From Hyphobacterium sp. CCMP332 (GTDB taxonomy: Bacteria; Pseudomonadota; Alphaproteobacteria; Caulobacterales; Maricaulaceae), in assembly GCF_014323565.1 (NCBI RefSeq), contig NZ_CP058669.1, positions 1,701,501 to 1,765,500 on the forward strand: a stretch of 64,000 nt of DNA, read 5' to 3'. The notes beneath the pieces are model-generated. The model saw nothing but the letters and a program-made list of their open reading frames with translations. It did not search any database and was not told the origin of the DNA. Below are positions 28,267 through 36,775 of the stretch, piece after piece. The position numbers were made by a program, and so were the translations under genes. Position 1 is the stretch's first letter; the number at the start of each line of letters is the position of its first letter.

Positions 28267-29448
28267 ATGCCTGCACCGCTTATGGACACCTATGCGCCGC
28301 CGGATCTTGTTTTCGAGCGCGGAGAAGGCGTCCGCCTCTATACGGCTGAAGGAAAATCCTGGCTCGACTTCATTTCCGGCATTGCGGTCAACGCGCTGGG
28401 TCACCACCATCCCAAAGCCGTCGCCGCTCTGAAAGAGCAGGCCGACAAGCTCTGGCATCTCTCCAACATGTTCCAGGTGCCGGGCCAGATCGAACTGGCG
28501 AAGAAATACACGGACGCCACCTTTGCCGACCGCGTCTTCTTCACCAATTCCGGGACCGAGGCCATCGAATGCGCGCTGAAGACGGCGCGCCGCTATTTCT
28601 ACGACAAGGGCGAGCCGCATCGCTATCGCATCATCACCTTCACCGGCGCCTTTCACGGGCGCACCTATGGTGCCATCAATGCTGGCGGCAACCCCGCCTA
28701 TCTCGAAGGCTTCGGCCCCCGGATGGAAGGCTTTGATCAGGTGCCGTTTGGCGATCATGACGCGCTGAAAGCGGCTATCACCGAGGAAACCGCCGCCATT
28801 CTGGTCGAGCCGGTCCAGGGTGAAGGCGGCGTTCGCGCCATTCCCGAACATTGCCTGCGCGGCCTGCGCGAGATGTGCAACGAGCACGGCCTCCTCCTGA
28901 TGTATGATGAAGTCCAGTGCGGCGCAGGGCGCACCGGCAAGCTGTTCGCGCATGAATGGGCCGGCGAGGCCCGGCCTGACATCATGGCTGTGGCCAAGGG
29001 CGTTGGCGGCGGCTTCCCGATGGGCGCCTGCCTGACCACCGAAGAGGTCGGCAAGGGCATGGTCGTCGGCACCCACGGATCGACCTTTGGCGGCAATCCG
29101 CTGGCCATGGCGGTCGGCAATGTCGTTTTTGACGAACTCACCGCGCCGGGCTTCCTGGATAACGTCAACAAGGTCTCCAACTTCATGCACCAGCAGCTGA
29201 CCGGCCTCGCCGATCGCCATTCCGGCGTCGTGACCGAAGTGCGCGGCAAGGGCTTGCTGATGGGTCTGAAACTCGTTGACGGCGTCGTCGCCAAGCAATT
29301 TGCCGGCATGGTCCGCGATCGCGGCCTGTTGATCGGGGCTGCGGGCGACAATGTCGTGCGCATGGCACCGCCGCTGGTGATTGACGAAGCCGATGCCAGC
29401 GAAGCCATCGGCATCCTGGATGACACGCTGAGCGACGTGGCAAAGTAG
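28267..29448 (+). CDS. argD: Acetylornithine / succinyldiaminopimelate aminotransferase
   Basis: 393-residue class III PLP aminotransferase. The PLP-binding Lys is in IMAVAKGVGGGFPMGA, with the phosphate-binding TNSGTEAIECALKTAR and the Asp of LLLMYDEVQCGAGRTGK. ArgD makes N-acetylornithine in arginine synthesis and commonly doubles as DapC in lysine synthesis, which fits the presence of dapD and dapE in this window. It starts behind AAGGGAGA. hslO follows after five bases; the argF gene usually found between them in many Alphaproteobacteria is absent. Confidence 0.93.
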   Translation: MPAPLMDTYAPPDLVFERGEGVRLYTAEGKSWLDFISGIAVNALGHHHPKAVAALKEQADKLWHLSNMFQVPGQIELAKKYTDATFADRVFFTNSGTEAIECALKTARRYFYDKGEPHRYRIITFTGAFHGRTYGAINAGGNPAYLEGFGPRMEGFDQVPFGDHDALKAAITEETAAILVEPVQGEGGVRAIPEHCLRGLREMCNEHGLLLMYDEVQCGAGRTGKLFAHEWAGEARPDIMAVAKGVGGGFPMGACLTTEEVGKGMVVGTHGSTFGGNPLAMAVGNVVFDELTAPGFLDNVNKVSNFMHQQLTGLADRHSGVVTEVRGKGLLMGLKLVDGVVAKQFAGMVRDRGLLIGAAGDNVVRMAPPLVIDEADASEAIGILDDTLSDVAK

Positions 29449-29453
29449 GCCTC

Positions 29454-30353
29454 ATGTCGGATCCACTGGGTGAAGCAGACGATCTGGTGGCCGCCTTTCA
29501 GGTCGACGGTCACGCGGCGCGTGGCCGCATCGTCCGCATGGGCGCGGCGCTGGACGACATCGTGTCGGCCCATGATCATCCCCCGGCGGTAAAACGTCTG
29601 GTCGGCGAAGCCGTGCTGCTGGCGGCCCTTGTCGGTGACTCGCTCAAATTCGACGGCCGTCTGATCGTCCAGGCCAATGGCAATGGGCCGGTGAATTTCG
29701 TTGTCGCCGAGTGGAATTCCGGCGGAGCCGTGCGCGGCTTCGCCCAGTATTCCGGCGAGCCGGTCAGCGATGATGCCGGCGTGGCGCAATTGCTCGGCAC
29801 CGGCTCTTTTGCGATGACGATTGATCCGGGCGGCGAGATGGAACGCTATCAGGGCGTCGTGGCGCTGGAAGGCGACCGGTTGAGCCATTGCGCCGAGCGT
29901 TATTTCGAGCAATCGGAACAGACCCCGACCCGCATCAGACTGGCCGTTGGCGAGAACGTCCAGACCGGCGGAAAGTCGAACTGGCGCGGCGGCGGTGCCA
30001 TCCTCCAGCAGATTGCCGGCGATGAGGCGCGCGGCGATGCCTCTGCCGACTGGGACCATTGCCGGGCCCTGTTTGAAACCATCGCCGATGACGAGCTGAT
30101 CGACCCGGATATTTCAGCGGCAACGCTGATCTACCGCCTCTTCCATGAAGACGGCGCCCGTCTGTTCGAACCGCGCACGCTGACCAGGCACTGCCCGTGC
30201 AATCGCGAACGGCTGGTGGAAATCCTCGCCCGCTTTTCCGAAGACGAGCAGGCGGAGATGGAAAAGGACGGCAAGATCGGCATGACCTGCGAATACTGCA
30301 ATCGGCTGTTTGAATTCACGCCGGAAGATATCGACACCGCCAAGGCCTCATGA
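29454..30353 (+). CDS. hslO: Redox-regulated chaperone Hsp33
   Basis: 299-residue chaperone activated by oxidation. The C-terminal zinc centre is CPC (in HCPCNRERL) and CEYC (in MTCEYCNRLF), the expected CxC plus CxxC pair about 30 residues apart. Under oxidative stress these cysteines release zinc, and the protein becomes an ATP-independent holdase in the cytoplasm. It is cotranscribed with argD and overlaps the end of the convergent trkH by six bases. Confidence 0.96.
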   Translation: MSDPLGEADDLVAAFQVDGHAARGRIVRMGAALDDIVSAHDHPPAVKRLVGEAVLLAALVGDSLKFDGRLIVQANGNGPVNFVVAEWNSGGAVRGFAQYSGEPVSDDAGVAQLLGTGSFAMTIDPGGEMERYQGVVALEGDRLSHCAERYFEQSEQTPTRIRLAVGENVQTGGKSNWRGGGAILQQIAGDEARGDASADWDHCRALFETIADDELIDPDISAATLIYRLFHEDGARLFEPRTLTRHCPCNRERLVEILARFSEDEQAEMEKDGKIGMTCEYCNRLFEFTPEDIDTAKAS

Positions 30354-31805
30354 CTGCCAGAAGCGCGGCGTAAACAGGATCAGCACGGTCAGGACCTCCA
30401 GCCGGCCAATCAGCATATTCGCGGACATCACCCATTTGGCGGCATCCGGCAAAGGCTGGAAAGTGCCCGAAGGACCGATGATGTCGCCCAGCCCCGGACC
30501 GACATTGGCCAGCGTCGCCGCCGCCCCCGACAGCGCTGTAGTCGTATCCAGACCGATTGCCCCGAGTATCGCCGCTGACAGCGTGAAAATGGCGATGAAG
30601 GCAAACAGGAAGCCCAGCACGGAATAGACCGTTTCCGGCGACACCGGGCGCCCGCCATAGCGCAGCGGCGTGATGGCGCGCGGATGTGCGAGCGAGACGA
30701 CATGCTGGCGGATCGCCAGTATCGCGATCTGATAGCGGAAAATCTTGACCGAACACGTCGTCGATCCGGCACACCCCCCGGCAAACATCAGGACGAAAAA
30801 GGCCGCCGTTGCCGGCGCGCCCCAGACCCCGAAATCGGCCGTCGCATAGCCTGTGCCCGTGATCACCGAAATCGTGTTGAAGGCGGCGGCGCGTATGCCC
30901 GCTTCGGGGGCATAGAGGTCGGCGGCAACGACAAAGACCGACATCGCCACAATGGCCGCGACGACCAGCGTGAAAAAACCCTGAACCTGCGGGTCGCGCC
31001 ACAGGGCCGCCGGGTGTCCCCGCACCAGCATCAGATAGGCGGCGAATGGCAGGGCCGCCATCAGCATGAAGACCATGGCGACATAATCCGCGCCGCCCTC
31101 GGTAAAGGCGCCCATGGATGCATCGCGGGTGGAATATCCGCCGGTGGCCACCGTCGTCATGGCATGGGCCATGGCATCAAATCCGTTCATGCCGGTGGCG
31201 GCATAGGCCATGGCGCAGATCAGCGTCAGTGCCAGATAGATAAGCGATATCGCGGTCGCAATCTCGGCGGCGCGCGGCAGAACCTTTTCCGACGACGAAT
31301 CCGACGATTCCAGACGGAAGAGCTGCATACCGCCCACGCCCAGCATCGGCCAGATCGCCATCGCCGTGACGATGATTCCGATGCCGCCAATCCATTGCAG
31401 GATGGCGCGCCACATCAGGAAACCCGGAGGCCGCGCATCCAGCCCCGTCACCACGGTCGCGCCGGTCGTGGTCAGCCCGGAAATCGCCTCGAACAGAGCA
31501 TCGGTCCAGCCCAGCTCATGGCCGCCGAACCGCATCGGCAAGGCCGCAAAAATCGCCAGCACCAGCCACGACCCCGCCGTCACCAGAAACGCCGAACGGG
31601 TGGTCAGATTGCGGTCTTCGGTGCGAACGCCAAGCGCCACGGCCATGCCCAGAAATCCGCCCACAGCAGACGACCAGAAAAACGCCGACGCGCTGTCCAT
31701 CGCGCCCGCATTCATATCCATGAAGGCCGGAATCAGCATGGCCAGGGAAATACTGGCGACCATGATGCCCAGAACGAAGAGGACGGTTCGGACCGATGCG
31801 CTCAT
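30348..31805 (-). CDS. trkH: Potassium uptake protein, TrkH family
   Basis: 485-residue membrane protein with four repeated M1-P-M2 units of the Trk/Ktr/HKT superfamily. The selectivity-filter-like loops include SGLTTTGATVVTGLD, TTVATGGYSTRD, ITGTGYATADFG and the last near ANVGPGLG. It forms the membrane pore for K+ uptake with the NAD-binding TrkA protein, which is not encoded here. The gene lies between hslO and apaG, neighbours that are adjacent in many Alphaproteobacteria. Confidence 0.94.
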   Translation of the reverse strand: MSASVRTVLFVLGIMVASISLAMLIPAFMDMNAGAMDSASAFFWSSAVGGFLGMAVALGVRTEDRNLTTRSAFLVTAGSWLVLAIFAALPMRFGGHELGWTDALFEAISGLTTTGATVVTGLDARPPGFLMWRAILQWIGGIGIIVTAMAIWPMLGVGGMQLFRLESSDSSSEKVLPRAAEIATAISLIYLALTLICAMAYAATGMNGFDAMAHAMTTVATGGYSTRDASMGAFTEGGADYVAMVFMLMAALPFAAYLMLVRGHPAALWRDPQVQGFFTLVVAAIVAMSVFVVAADLYAPEAGIRAAAFNTISVITGTGYATADFGVWGAPATAAFFVLMFAGGCAGSTTCSVKIFRYQIAILAIRQHVVSLAHPRAITPLRYGGRPVSPETVYSVLGFLFAFIAIFTLSAAILGAIGLDTTTALSGAAATLANVGPGLGDIIGPSGTFQPLPDAAKWVMSANMLIGRLEVLTVLILFTPRFWQS

Positions 31806-31823
31806 CAGATGTTATCCAGCCAG

Positions 31824-32240
31824 TTAATGGACCGACGTCCGGTCATAGGGGCTGTCGAGCGAAAAGGCCGGTATCACCGCGTCAAACCGACTGCCCGACG
31901 CCAGCGACATTTCAAAACTGCCGCGCATGAAACCCGACGGCGTCTTCAGCGGCGAGCCGGATGTGTAGGAATAGCGCTGACCGGGCTCCAGCACAGGCTG
32001 TTCGCCGACCACGCCCGGACCGCGCACGGTCTCGATCTTGCCGGTTCCGTCCGTCACCAGCCAGTAACGGGAGACAAGCTGCACCGTTTCATCACCCCTG
32101 TTTTCGATCTCGATCGTATAGGCCCACATATAGAGCTGGCGATCCGGGTCGGACTGGTCGTCCAGAAATTCCGGCGTCACCCGCACGGCAACCCCGCGGG
32201 TTTCGCATTCATAACGGGCGATTTCATGTGTCTTGACCAT
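31824..32240 (-). CDS. apaG: ApaG domain protein
   Basis: 138-residue beta-sandwich protein of the ApaG/DUF525 family. Family motifs are WAYTIEIENRGDETVQLVSR, YWLVTDGTGKIETVRGPGVV and SGSPLKTPSGFMRGSFEM. ApaG is linked to Co2+/Mg2+ resistance in enterobacteria, although its molecular role is unclear. The ATG giving MVKTHEIARYEC matches the normal family length of 125-140. It lies 18 bases upstream of trkH on the same strand. Confidence 0.95.
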   Translation of the reverse strand: MVKTHEIARYECETRGVAVRVTPEFLDDQSDPDRQLYMWAYTIEIENRGDETVQLVSRYWLVTDGTGKIETVRGPGVVGEQPVLEPGQRYSYTSGSPLKTPSGFMRGSFEMSLASGSRFDAVIPAFSLDSPYDRTSVH

Positions 32241-32342
32241 GCCGGGATGATCCCCTCGAATGCCGGAGGCTTCAAGTCCCGCATTCTGCTCTTTCTCGCA
32301 AGCGCATAATCCCGTAACCAAGGAACCGACTCTTTTACGGTA

Positions 32343-33368
32343 ATGGACGCCCTCATGAGCATTGCAGGCATTCTGCCCGATACCGAAATCACCGACCTGG
32401 CAGCCCGCGGTGCCATCAACTGCGACCTGCCCTTCGTCGACACCCAGGTCCAGCCCGCCAGCCTCGATCTTCGCCTCGGCCATACCGCCTATCGTCTGCG
32501 CGCCAGCTTTCTTCCGGGCCGGAGCCGGACGGTGCAGGACGTGCTCGGCAGCGGGCTCGTCATGCACGAGCTGGATCTGACCGGCGGAGCCGTGCTGGAA
32601 ACCGGATGCGTCTATCTCGTACCGCTGATGGAGACACTCGCGCTCAACGGCGATGTCAGCGCTGCGATGAACCCGAAGAGCTCGACCGGCCGGATCGATG
32701 TCTTCACGCGCGTCATCGCCGATCAGGCCACAACCTTCGACCATGCCCCCGCCGGATATACCGGACCGCTCTATGTCGAGATTTCGCCGCGCACCTTCTC
32801 CATTCTCGCCCGGCCGGGTGACCGTCTGGTGCAGGCGCGCTTCCGGCGCGGCCTGCGGCAGGCCACCCGCGAAATCACCGTCTCGGTGGATCTCGAAGGG
32901 TTTGACGGCAAGGTCGGCTATCGCGCCCGGCGCCATTCCGGCCTGATTGATCTGGCAAAGATCGGCCAGCACGATCCACGCGATTTCTGGGAAGAGATTG
33001 ATGTGCGCCAGGGCCGCATGATCCTCGATCCGGGTGAATTCTACATCCTCGCCTCACGCGAACCGGTCATCATTCCGCTGGATGAAGCCGCCGAAATGGC
33101 CCCCATCGCGCCTGAGATTGGCGAGTTCCGCGCCCATTATGCCGGCTTCTTTGATCCCGGCTTTGGCGTCGCAGAGGCCGGCGGCACAGGTGGCCGCGCC
33201 GTGCTGGAAGTCCGGGGCCGCGACGTGCCCTTCTTCCTCGAACACAGCCAGGCCGCCGCCCGTCTGGTCTATGAGCCGATGGCCGCCCGCCCGGCCCGGC
33301 CCTATGGCATGCAGGGCTCGAACTATCAGGCCCAGAAGCTGAAACTGGCGAAATATTTTTCCGGCTAG
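32343..33368 (+). CDS. dcd: 2'-deoxycytidine 5'-triphosphate deaminase, long form
   Basis: 341-residue protein of the alphaproteobacterial long-form DCD family, nearly twice the length of E. coli Dcd (193 residues). The dCTP deaminase/dUTPase signature is visible in AAMNPKSSTGRIDVFTRVI, and a second related half follows in which EISPRTFSILARPGDRLVQ is typical. It should convert dCTP to dUTP for thymidylate synthesis. A second ATG four codons in (MSIAGILPD) is an alternative start. The gene diverges from apaG and precedes tRNA-Gly. Confidence 0.87.
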   Translation: MDALMSIAGILPDTEITDLAARGAINCDLPFVDTQVQPASLDLRLGHTAYRLRASFLPGRSRTVQDVLGSGLVMHELDLTGGAVLETGCVYLVPLMETLALNGDVSAAMNPKSSTGRIDVFTRVIADQATTFDHAPAGYTGPLYVEISPRTFSILARPGDRLVQARFRRGLRQATREITVSVDLEGFDGKVGYRARRHSGLIDLAKIGQHDPRDFWEEIDVRQGRMILDPGEFYILASREPVIIPLDEAAEMAPIAPEIGEFRAHYAGFFDPGFGVAEAGGTGGRAVLEVRGRDVPFFLEHSQAAARLVYEPMAARPARPYGMQGSNYQAQKLKLAKYFSG

Positions 33369-33418
33369 GGAAAGGCGCTTGCGTACCCGGCGCACGCCGA
33401 CTTAAATTCCGCCACGAT

Positions 33419-33492
33419 GCGGGTGTAGCTCAATGGCAGAGCAGAAGCTTCCCAAGCTTACGACGAGGGTTCGATTCCCTTCACCCGCTCCA
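33419..33492 (+). tRNA. tRNA-Gly (anticodon CCC)
   Basis: 74 bases folding as a full cloverleaf: acceptor GCGGGTG paired with CACCCGC, D arm GCTC/GAGC, anticodon loop TTCCCAA giving CCC, T arm with GGTTCGATTCC, discriminator T and encoded CCA. The 27-43 pair is a G-A mismatch. Confidence 0.96.
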
Positions 33493-33605
33493 GCCATTCC
33501 TCAGCTTTGAAGCTATTAGATTTTCCACCGGGTGGAGAGGTTCTCTGATAGGCTCGTCCCGCACGAACCTCGGTCGCCGAGGTCCGACAGGCTCGGAGGG
33601 CCATC

Positions 33606-34586
33606 ATGAAATCGCTTCTATCCATCGCTATCCTGGCATCTGGTCTTGGCAGCGCTGCGGCGCTTGCGGACTCACCTCTGACGGACGCGTTCTCCGACTA
33701 TCTCGGCGCTTGCTGGGCCAATCATCAGGACGGCCAACCGGCACCCGAAGTCTATTGCTTCGAGCGTCTGGAGAGTGATTTCGTCCGCATCGTCCGTCAG
33801 AATCCGGGCCCGCATGGCATGTTCTACAATGAAGAACACCTGTTCTGGGATGCTCAGGCCGAACGCATTCTGTCGGCCATGTACACGTCCGGCGGTCATG
33901 TGATCGAGAACGATGGTGCAATCGAAAATGGTCAAGCCACGCTGTTCGCGTATCGCGAGTCCGGCGAGATGAATCTGCGTATGCATTGGGGCGCGGTGAC
34001 AGGCGATTTCGCCAGCTTCATCCGCGAACAATATCTCGGCGAGGATTATGGCGGCTGGAATACCGAGGCCGAACGTGTGTTCACTCGCCAGCCCGCCACC
34101 ACAGGCGAGGAGCTGGCCGCTGAAATGTCGGGCGATGCCATATTTGGTGAAGCGATTGAGGCCTTTGGCCCATTGATGGGGGCCTGCTGGTCGGCATCCT
34201 TCGACGACTCGGCGGCCGTCGATACGCACTGCTTTACCGATCTGCTCGGCCGGTATGTCAGGGACCGCCATATTGTTCCCGGCAACCCGGACTATTCCGG
34301 CGAAACCGTTTTTCACTATAACCGGGAATTGGACGGACTCGTCTTTCGCTATGTGAACTCCATCGGTGGCCGGTCGATCGGCTCTGCTACAATTTCGAAC
34401 AATGGAATTGAATTTGGCGAGGAAACCTACACATCCCCGGACGGCGAGGAACAGACCTTCCGCGGGCGCTATTATGACATGTCAGATGCTGGCTATTCCA
34501 GCCAGACAGAACAACTTGTCGATGGCGAATGGGTCGTCGTCTCCGAACAGCGTTTCACCCGCGCCGGTGGACCGAACGCAGAATAA
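33606..34586 (+). CDS. Secreted protein with internal duplication, unknown function
   Basis: 326-residue exported protein with a signal peptide (MKSLLSIAILASG... ending ALA before DS). Two related halves of about 140 residues follow. Matching elements in order are LGACW and MGACW, VYCFERL and THCFTDL, FYNEEHLFWD and FHYNRELDGL, GGHVIENDGAIENG and GGRSIGSATISNNG, and the ends ERVFTR and EQRFTR. Each half keeps two Cys residues, which could form a disulfide in the periplasm. No known domain was recognised. It stands alone between two tRNA genes. Confidence 0.72.
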   Translation: MKSLLSIAILASGLGSAAALADSPLTDAFSDYLGACWANHQDGQPAPEVYCFERLESDFVRIVRQNPGPHGMFYNEEHLFWDAQAERILSAMYTSGGHVIENDGAIENGQATLFAYRESGEMNLRMHWGAVTGDFASFIREQYLGEDYGGWNTEAERVFTRQPATTGEELAAEMSGDAIFGEAIEAFGPLMGACWSASFDDSAAVDTHCFTDLLGRYVRDRHIVPGNPDYSGETVFHYNRELDGLVFRYVNSIGGRSIGSATISNNGIEFGEETYTSPDGEEQTFRGRYYDMSDAGYSSQTEQLVDGEWVVVSEQRFTRAGGPNAE

Positions 34587-34750
34587 CGCCCGCTTCGCGG
34601 CCCGAGGATGCAAATATCAGGTGACTCATGCACAAGGATATCAAACCCGCCCACACCCCAGCTCTGAGCGCGCTTAATGCGAGCACCGGCGTATTGCAAA
34701 CTTCGATGACGAAAGCCGCGCCGGGCGGAGCGGAAGCAACAAGGAAAGAA

Positions 34751-34827
34751 TGGCGCACCGGGGAAGATTCGAACTCCCGACCCCCAGATTCGTAGTCTGG
34801 TGCTCTATCCAACTGAGCTACCGGTGC
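34751..34827 (-). tRNA. tRNA-Arg (anticodon ACG)
   Basis: 77 bases on the minus strand: acceptor GCACCGG paired with CCGGTGC, D arm GCTC/GAGC, anticodon stem CCAGA/TCTGG with loop CTACGAA (ACG, probably deaminated to ICG), T arm GGGAG/CTTCC with TTCGAAT loop, discriminator G and encoded CCA. Confidence 0.97.
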
Positions 34828-34903
34828 AGACCGACCGGGACAGCTATCCAGCCCCCGGGAAGGCGCGGAAACTAGCCGCGCGATTTTGTAATAGCAAGAG
34901 CCC

Positions 34904-36763
34904 TTATCCGTCTTTTTCAGGGTCTGCAGAAACGTCTTTTCCGCCATAGAATTCGGCCTGCTCGCGGAACAGATCGCGATAGGCGCCGGGCGCGGATGCG
35001 AGGTGTTCCGGCGTACCGGACTGGACGATCCGGCCCTTCTCCAGAACCACGATACGGTCGCACCAGCGCAGGGTGGACAAGCGGTGGCTGATCACAATCA
35101 ATGTGCCGTCCTTTTCCTTCAGGGCGCGCACGAAATCGGCCTCGGTGGCGGGATCCAGCGCCGCGGTCGGTTCGTCGAGAATGAGGATATCCGCGCCCTC
35201 GCGCAGCATCGCCCGCGCCAGTGCCAGCCTCTGCCACTGGCCGCCGGAGAGTTCCCGCCCGTCGAGGAATTGCTTCGAAAGCTTTGTGTCCAGCCCCTCA
35301 GGCAGATCGTCAAGCACGGCCCCGGCCAGCCCGGCTTCGGCGGCGGCGGCCCAGCGGTCACGATCAGTCACACGAAGCCCCTCGCCCATGGCGATGTTTT
35401 CACCTGCCGTCAGGCTGTAACGCTGGGACGGCTGGAAGACGGCCGCAGTGCGCGCAAACAGGGCGGACTTGTCCCATTCGCGAATATCCAGTCCGTCGAG
35501 CGTGGCCTGCCCGGATTGCGGCAGGTAGAGCCCCGTCAACAGCTTGACCAGCGTGGATTTGCCCGAGCCATTGGCCCCGACAATGCCCAGCTTCTGCCCG
35601 GACGGAATGGTCAGAGAGATATCGCGCAACGCCGGCCGGTTCCCATTGGGATAGTGAAAGCTGACATCGGTCAGTTCATACCCCTTGCCCGCTTCCGGTC
35701 CGCCTGCGTTCCGGCCGCGCGCAACGCCGCTATCCCGGCCCAGCAAGGCATAGAGATTGGAAACATAGAGCAGGTCCTCATATCCTCCGCTCAGTGTCGC
35801 CAGCAGAGTAGTGACGGAATTCTGCCCCTGTTTGAGTACGGCGGCATACATCGTCATCTGGCCCAGCGAGATTGCGCCCAACACGGTCGCCCACACCACC
35901 CAGGCCTTGCCGCCGAGAAAAAAGGCCGAGCTGACCAGAAGCAGGATGACGCCGAATATCGTGCGTCCGGTTTGCAGGCGCATGTCCTCGCCAAACAGCC
36001 AGCGGAACAGGCCGGCATAGCGGTCGCGGATGGCCGGGCTCGAATCCGCGTGCAGACGCTCGACCGCAGCGCTGTCACTCGTCATCAGGCCTTCGAGATA
36101 ATTACGCTGGCGTATCTCCGGCGTCCGTCCGGTATAAAACCGGAAAGCTGTGCCGGAAAAGCGCAATTCCGCCAGAAACAGCGGTACACCGCCCGCCAGT
36201 ATGATCGCGACAGCCCACGGCGAGAACGTCCACAAGACCACGGCGAGCGAAACGAGCGTCAGCGTATGCTGGCCGCTTTCGATGACGCGGTTGGCGAGGT
36301 TATAGGGCCGCGCACTGGCATGCTGGCGCGCCAGCAGGATTTGTTGCTGCACGTCCGGCCGTTCGATGGTTTCCAGATCAAAGCGGCTGGTCTTGTCGAA
36401 GATTTTTGTGCTGACGGCGAAGCCCAGCTCGGCATGGAGCAGGCGTTTGAGGTGCACCAGAATGCGCCGCAGCGCCATGCCCACGCCCAGAATACCGGCC
36501 TCGGCGGCCACCCAAATCAGCGCCTGCTGACGGTCCGCTTCTGTCCCGGTATCGATCGCCAACAGCACCGTATCCACGATCAGCTTGGCGACATAGGCGG
36601 CAAGCGCCGGCACCAGCGCCACAAGGACGGTGGTCGCGGCAATCGCCAGCGTCAGGCGCGGCGCGGTCTGCCAGACCAGCGCCAGCGTCCGTCCGGCAAA
36701 CCCCAGCGACTGCCGGAAGCCGGGGGCTTCGATGTCGCTGAAAGGGTTGTCGGACGCGGCCAT
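34904..36763 (-). CDS. ABC exporter, fused membrane and ATPase domains
   Basis: 619-residue half-transporter of the type I exporter class (MsbA/lantibiotic-exporter-like). Six helices occupy about residues 20-330. The ATPase domain has Walker A VGANGSGKSTLVKLL, signature ELSGGQWQRLALARAM, Walker B ILILDEPTAALDP and the H-loop VISHRLSTLRW. It works as a dimer exporting lipid-linked glycans, peptides or small molecules. It follows the sulfotransferase-fusion gene by 12 bases and is the third gene of that operon, so its substrate is plausibly the sulfated product made by the two upstream enzymes. Confidence 0.93.
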   Translation of the reverse strand: MAASDNPFSDIEAPGFRQSLGFAGRTLALVWQTAPRLTLAIAATTVLVALVPALAAYVAKLIVDTVLLAIDTGTEADRQQALIWVAAEAGILGVGMALRRILVHLKRLLHAELGFAVSTKIFDKTSRFDLETIERPDVQQQILLARQHASARPYNLANRVIESGQHTLTLVSLAVVLWTFSPWAVAIILAGGVPLFLAELRFSGTAFRFYTGRTPEIRQRNYLEGLMTSDSAAVERLHADSSPAIRDRYAGLFRWLFGEDMRLQTGRTIFGVILLLVSSAFFLGGKAWVVWATVLGAISLGQMTMYAAVLKQGQNSVTTLLATLSGGYEDLLYVSNLYALLGRDSGVARGRNAGGPEAGKGYELTDVSFHYPNGNRPALRDISLTIPSGQKLGIVGANGSGKSTLVKLLTGLYLPQSGQATLDGLDIREWDKSALFARTAAVFQPSQRYSLTAGENIAMGEGLRVTDRDRWAAAAEAGLAGAVLDDLPEGLDTKLSKQFLDGRELSGGQWQRLALARAMLREGADILILDEPTAALDPATEADFVRALKEKDGTLIVISHRLSTLRWCDRIVVLEKGRIVQSGTPEHLASAPGAYRDLFREQAEFYGGKDVSADPEKDG

Positions 36764-36775
36764 ATCGGGGTCTGC

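Noticed and set aside
27349-29298. Open frame of 649 codons on the minus strand opposite argD and the ABC-2 permease
   Set aside because: Both opposite genes have full family motifs; the antisense product has no recognisable features.
33493-33605. Terminator hairpins between tRNA-Gly and the duplicated secreted protein
   Set aside because: Small stems (CCACC/GGTGG, CCTCGG/CCGAGG) exist but lack T runs, so they cannot be called terminators.
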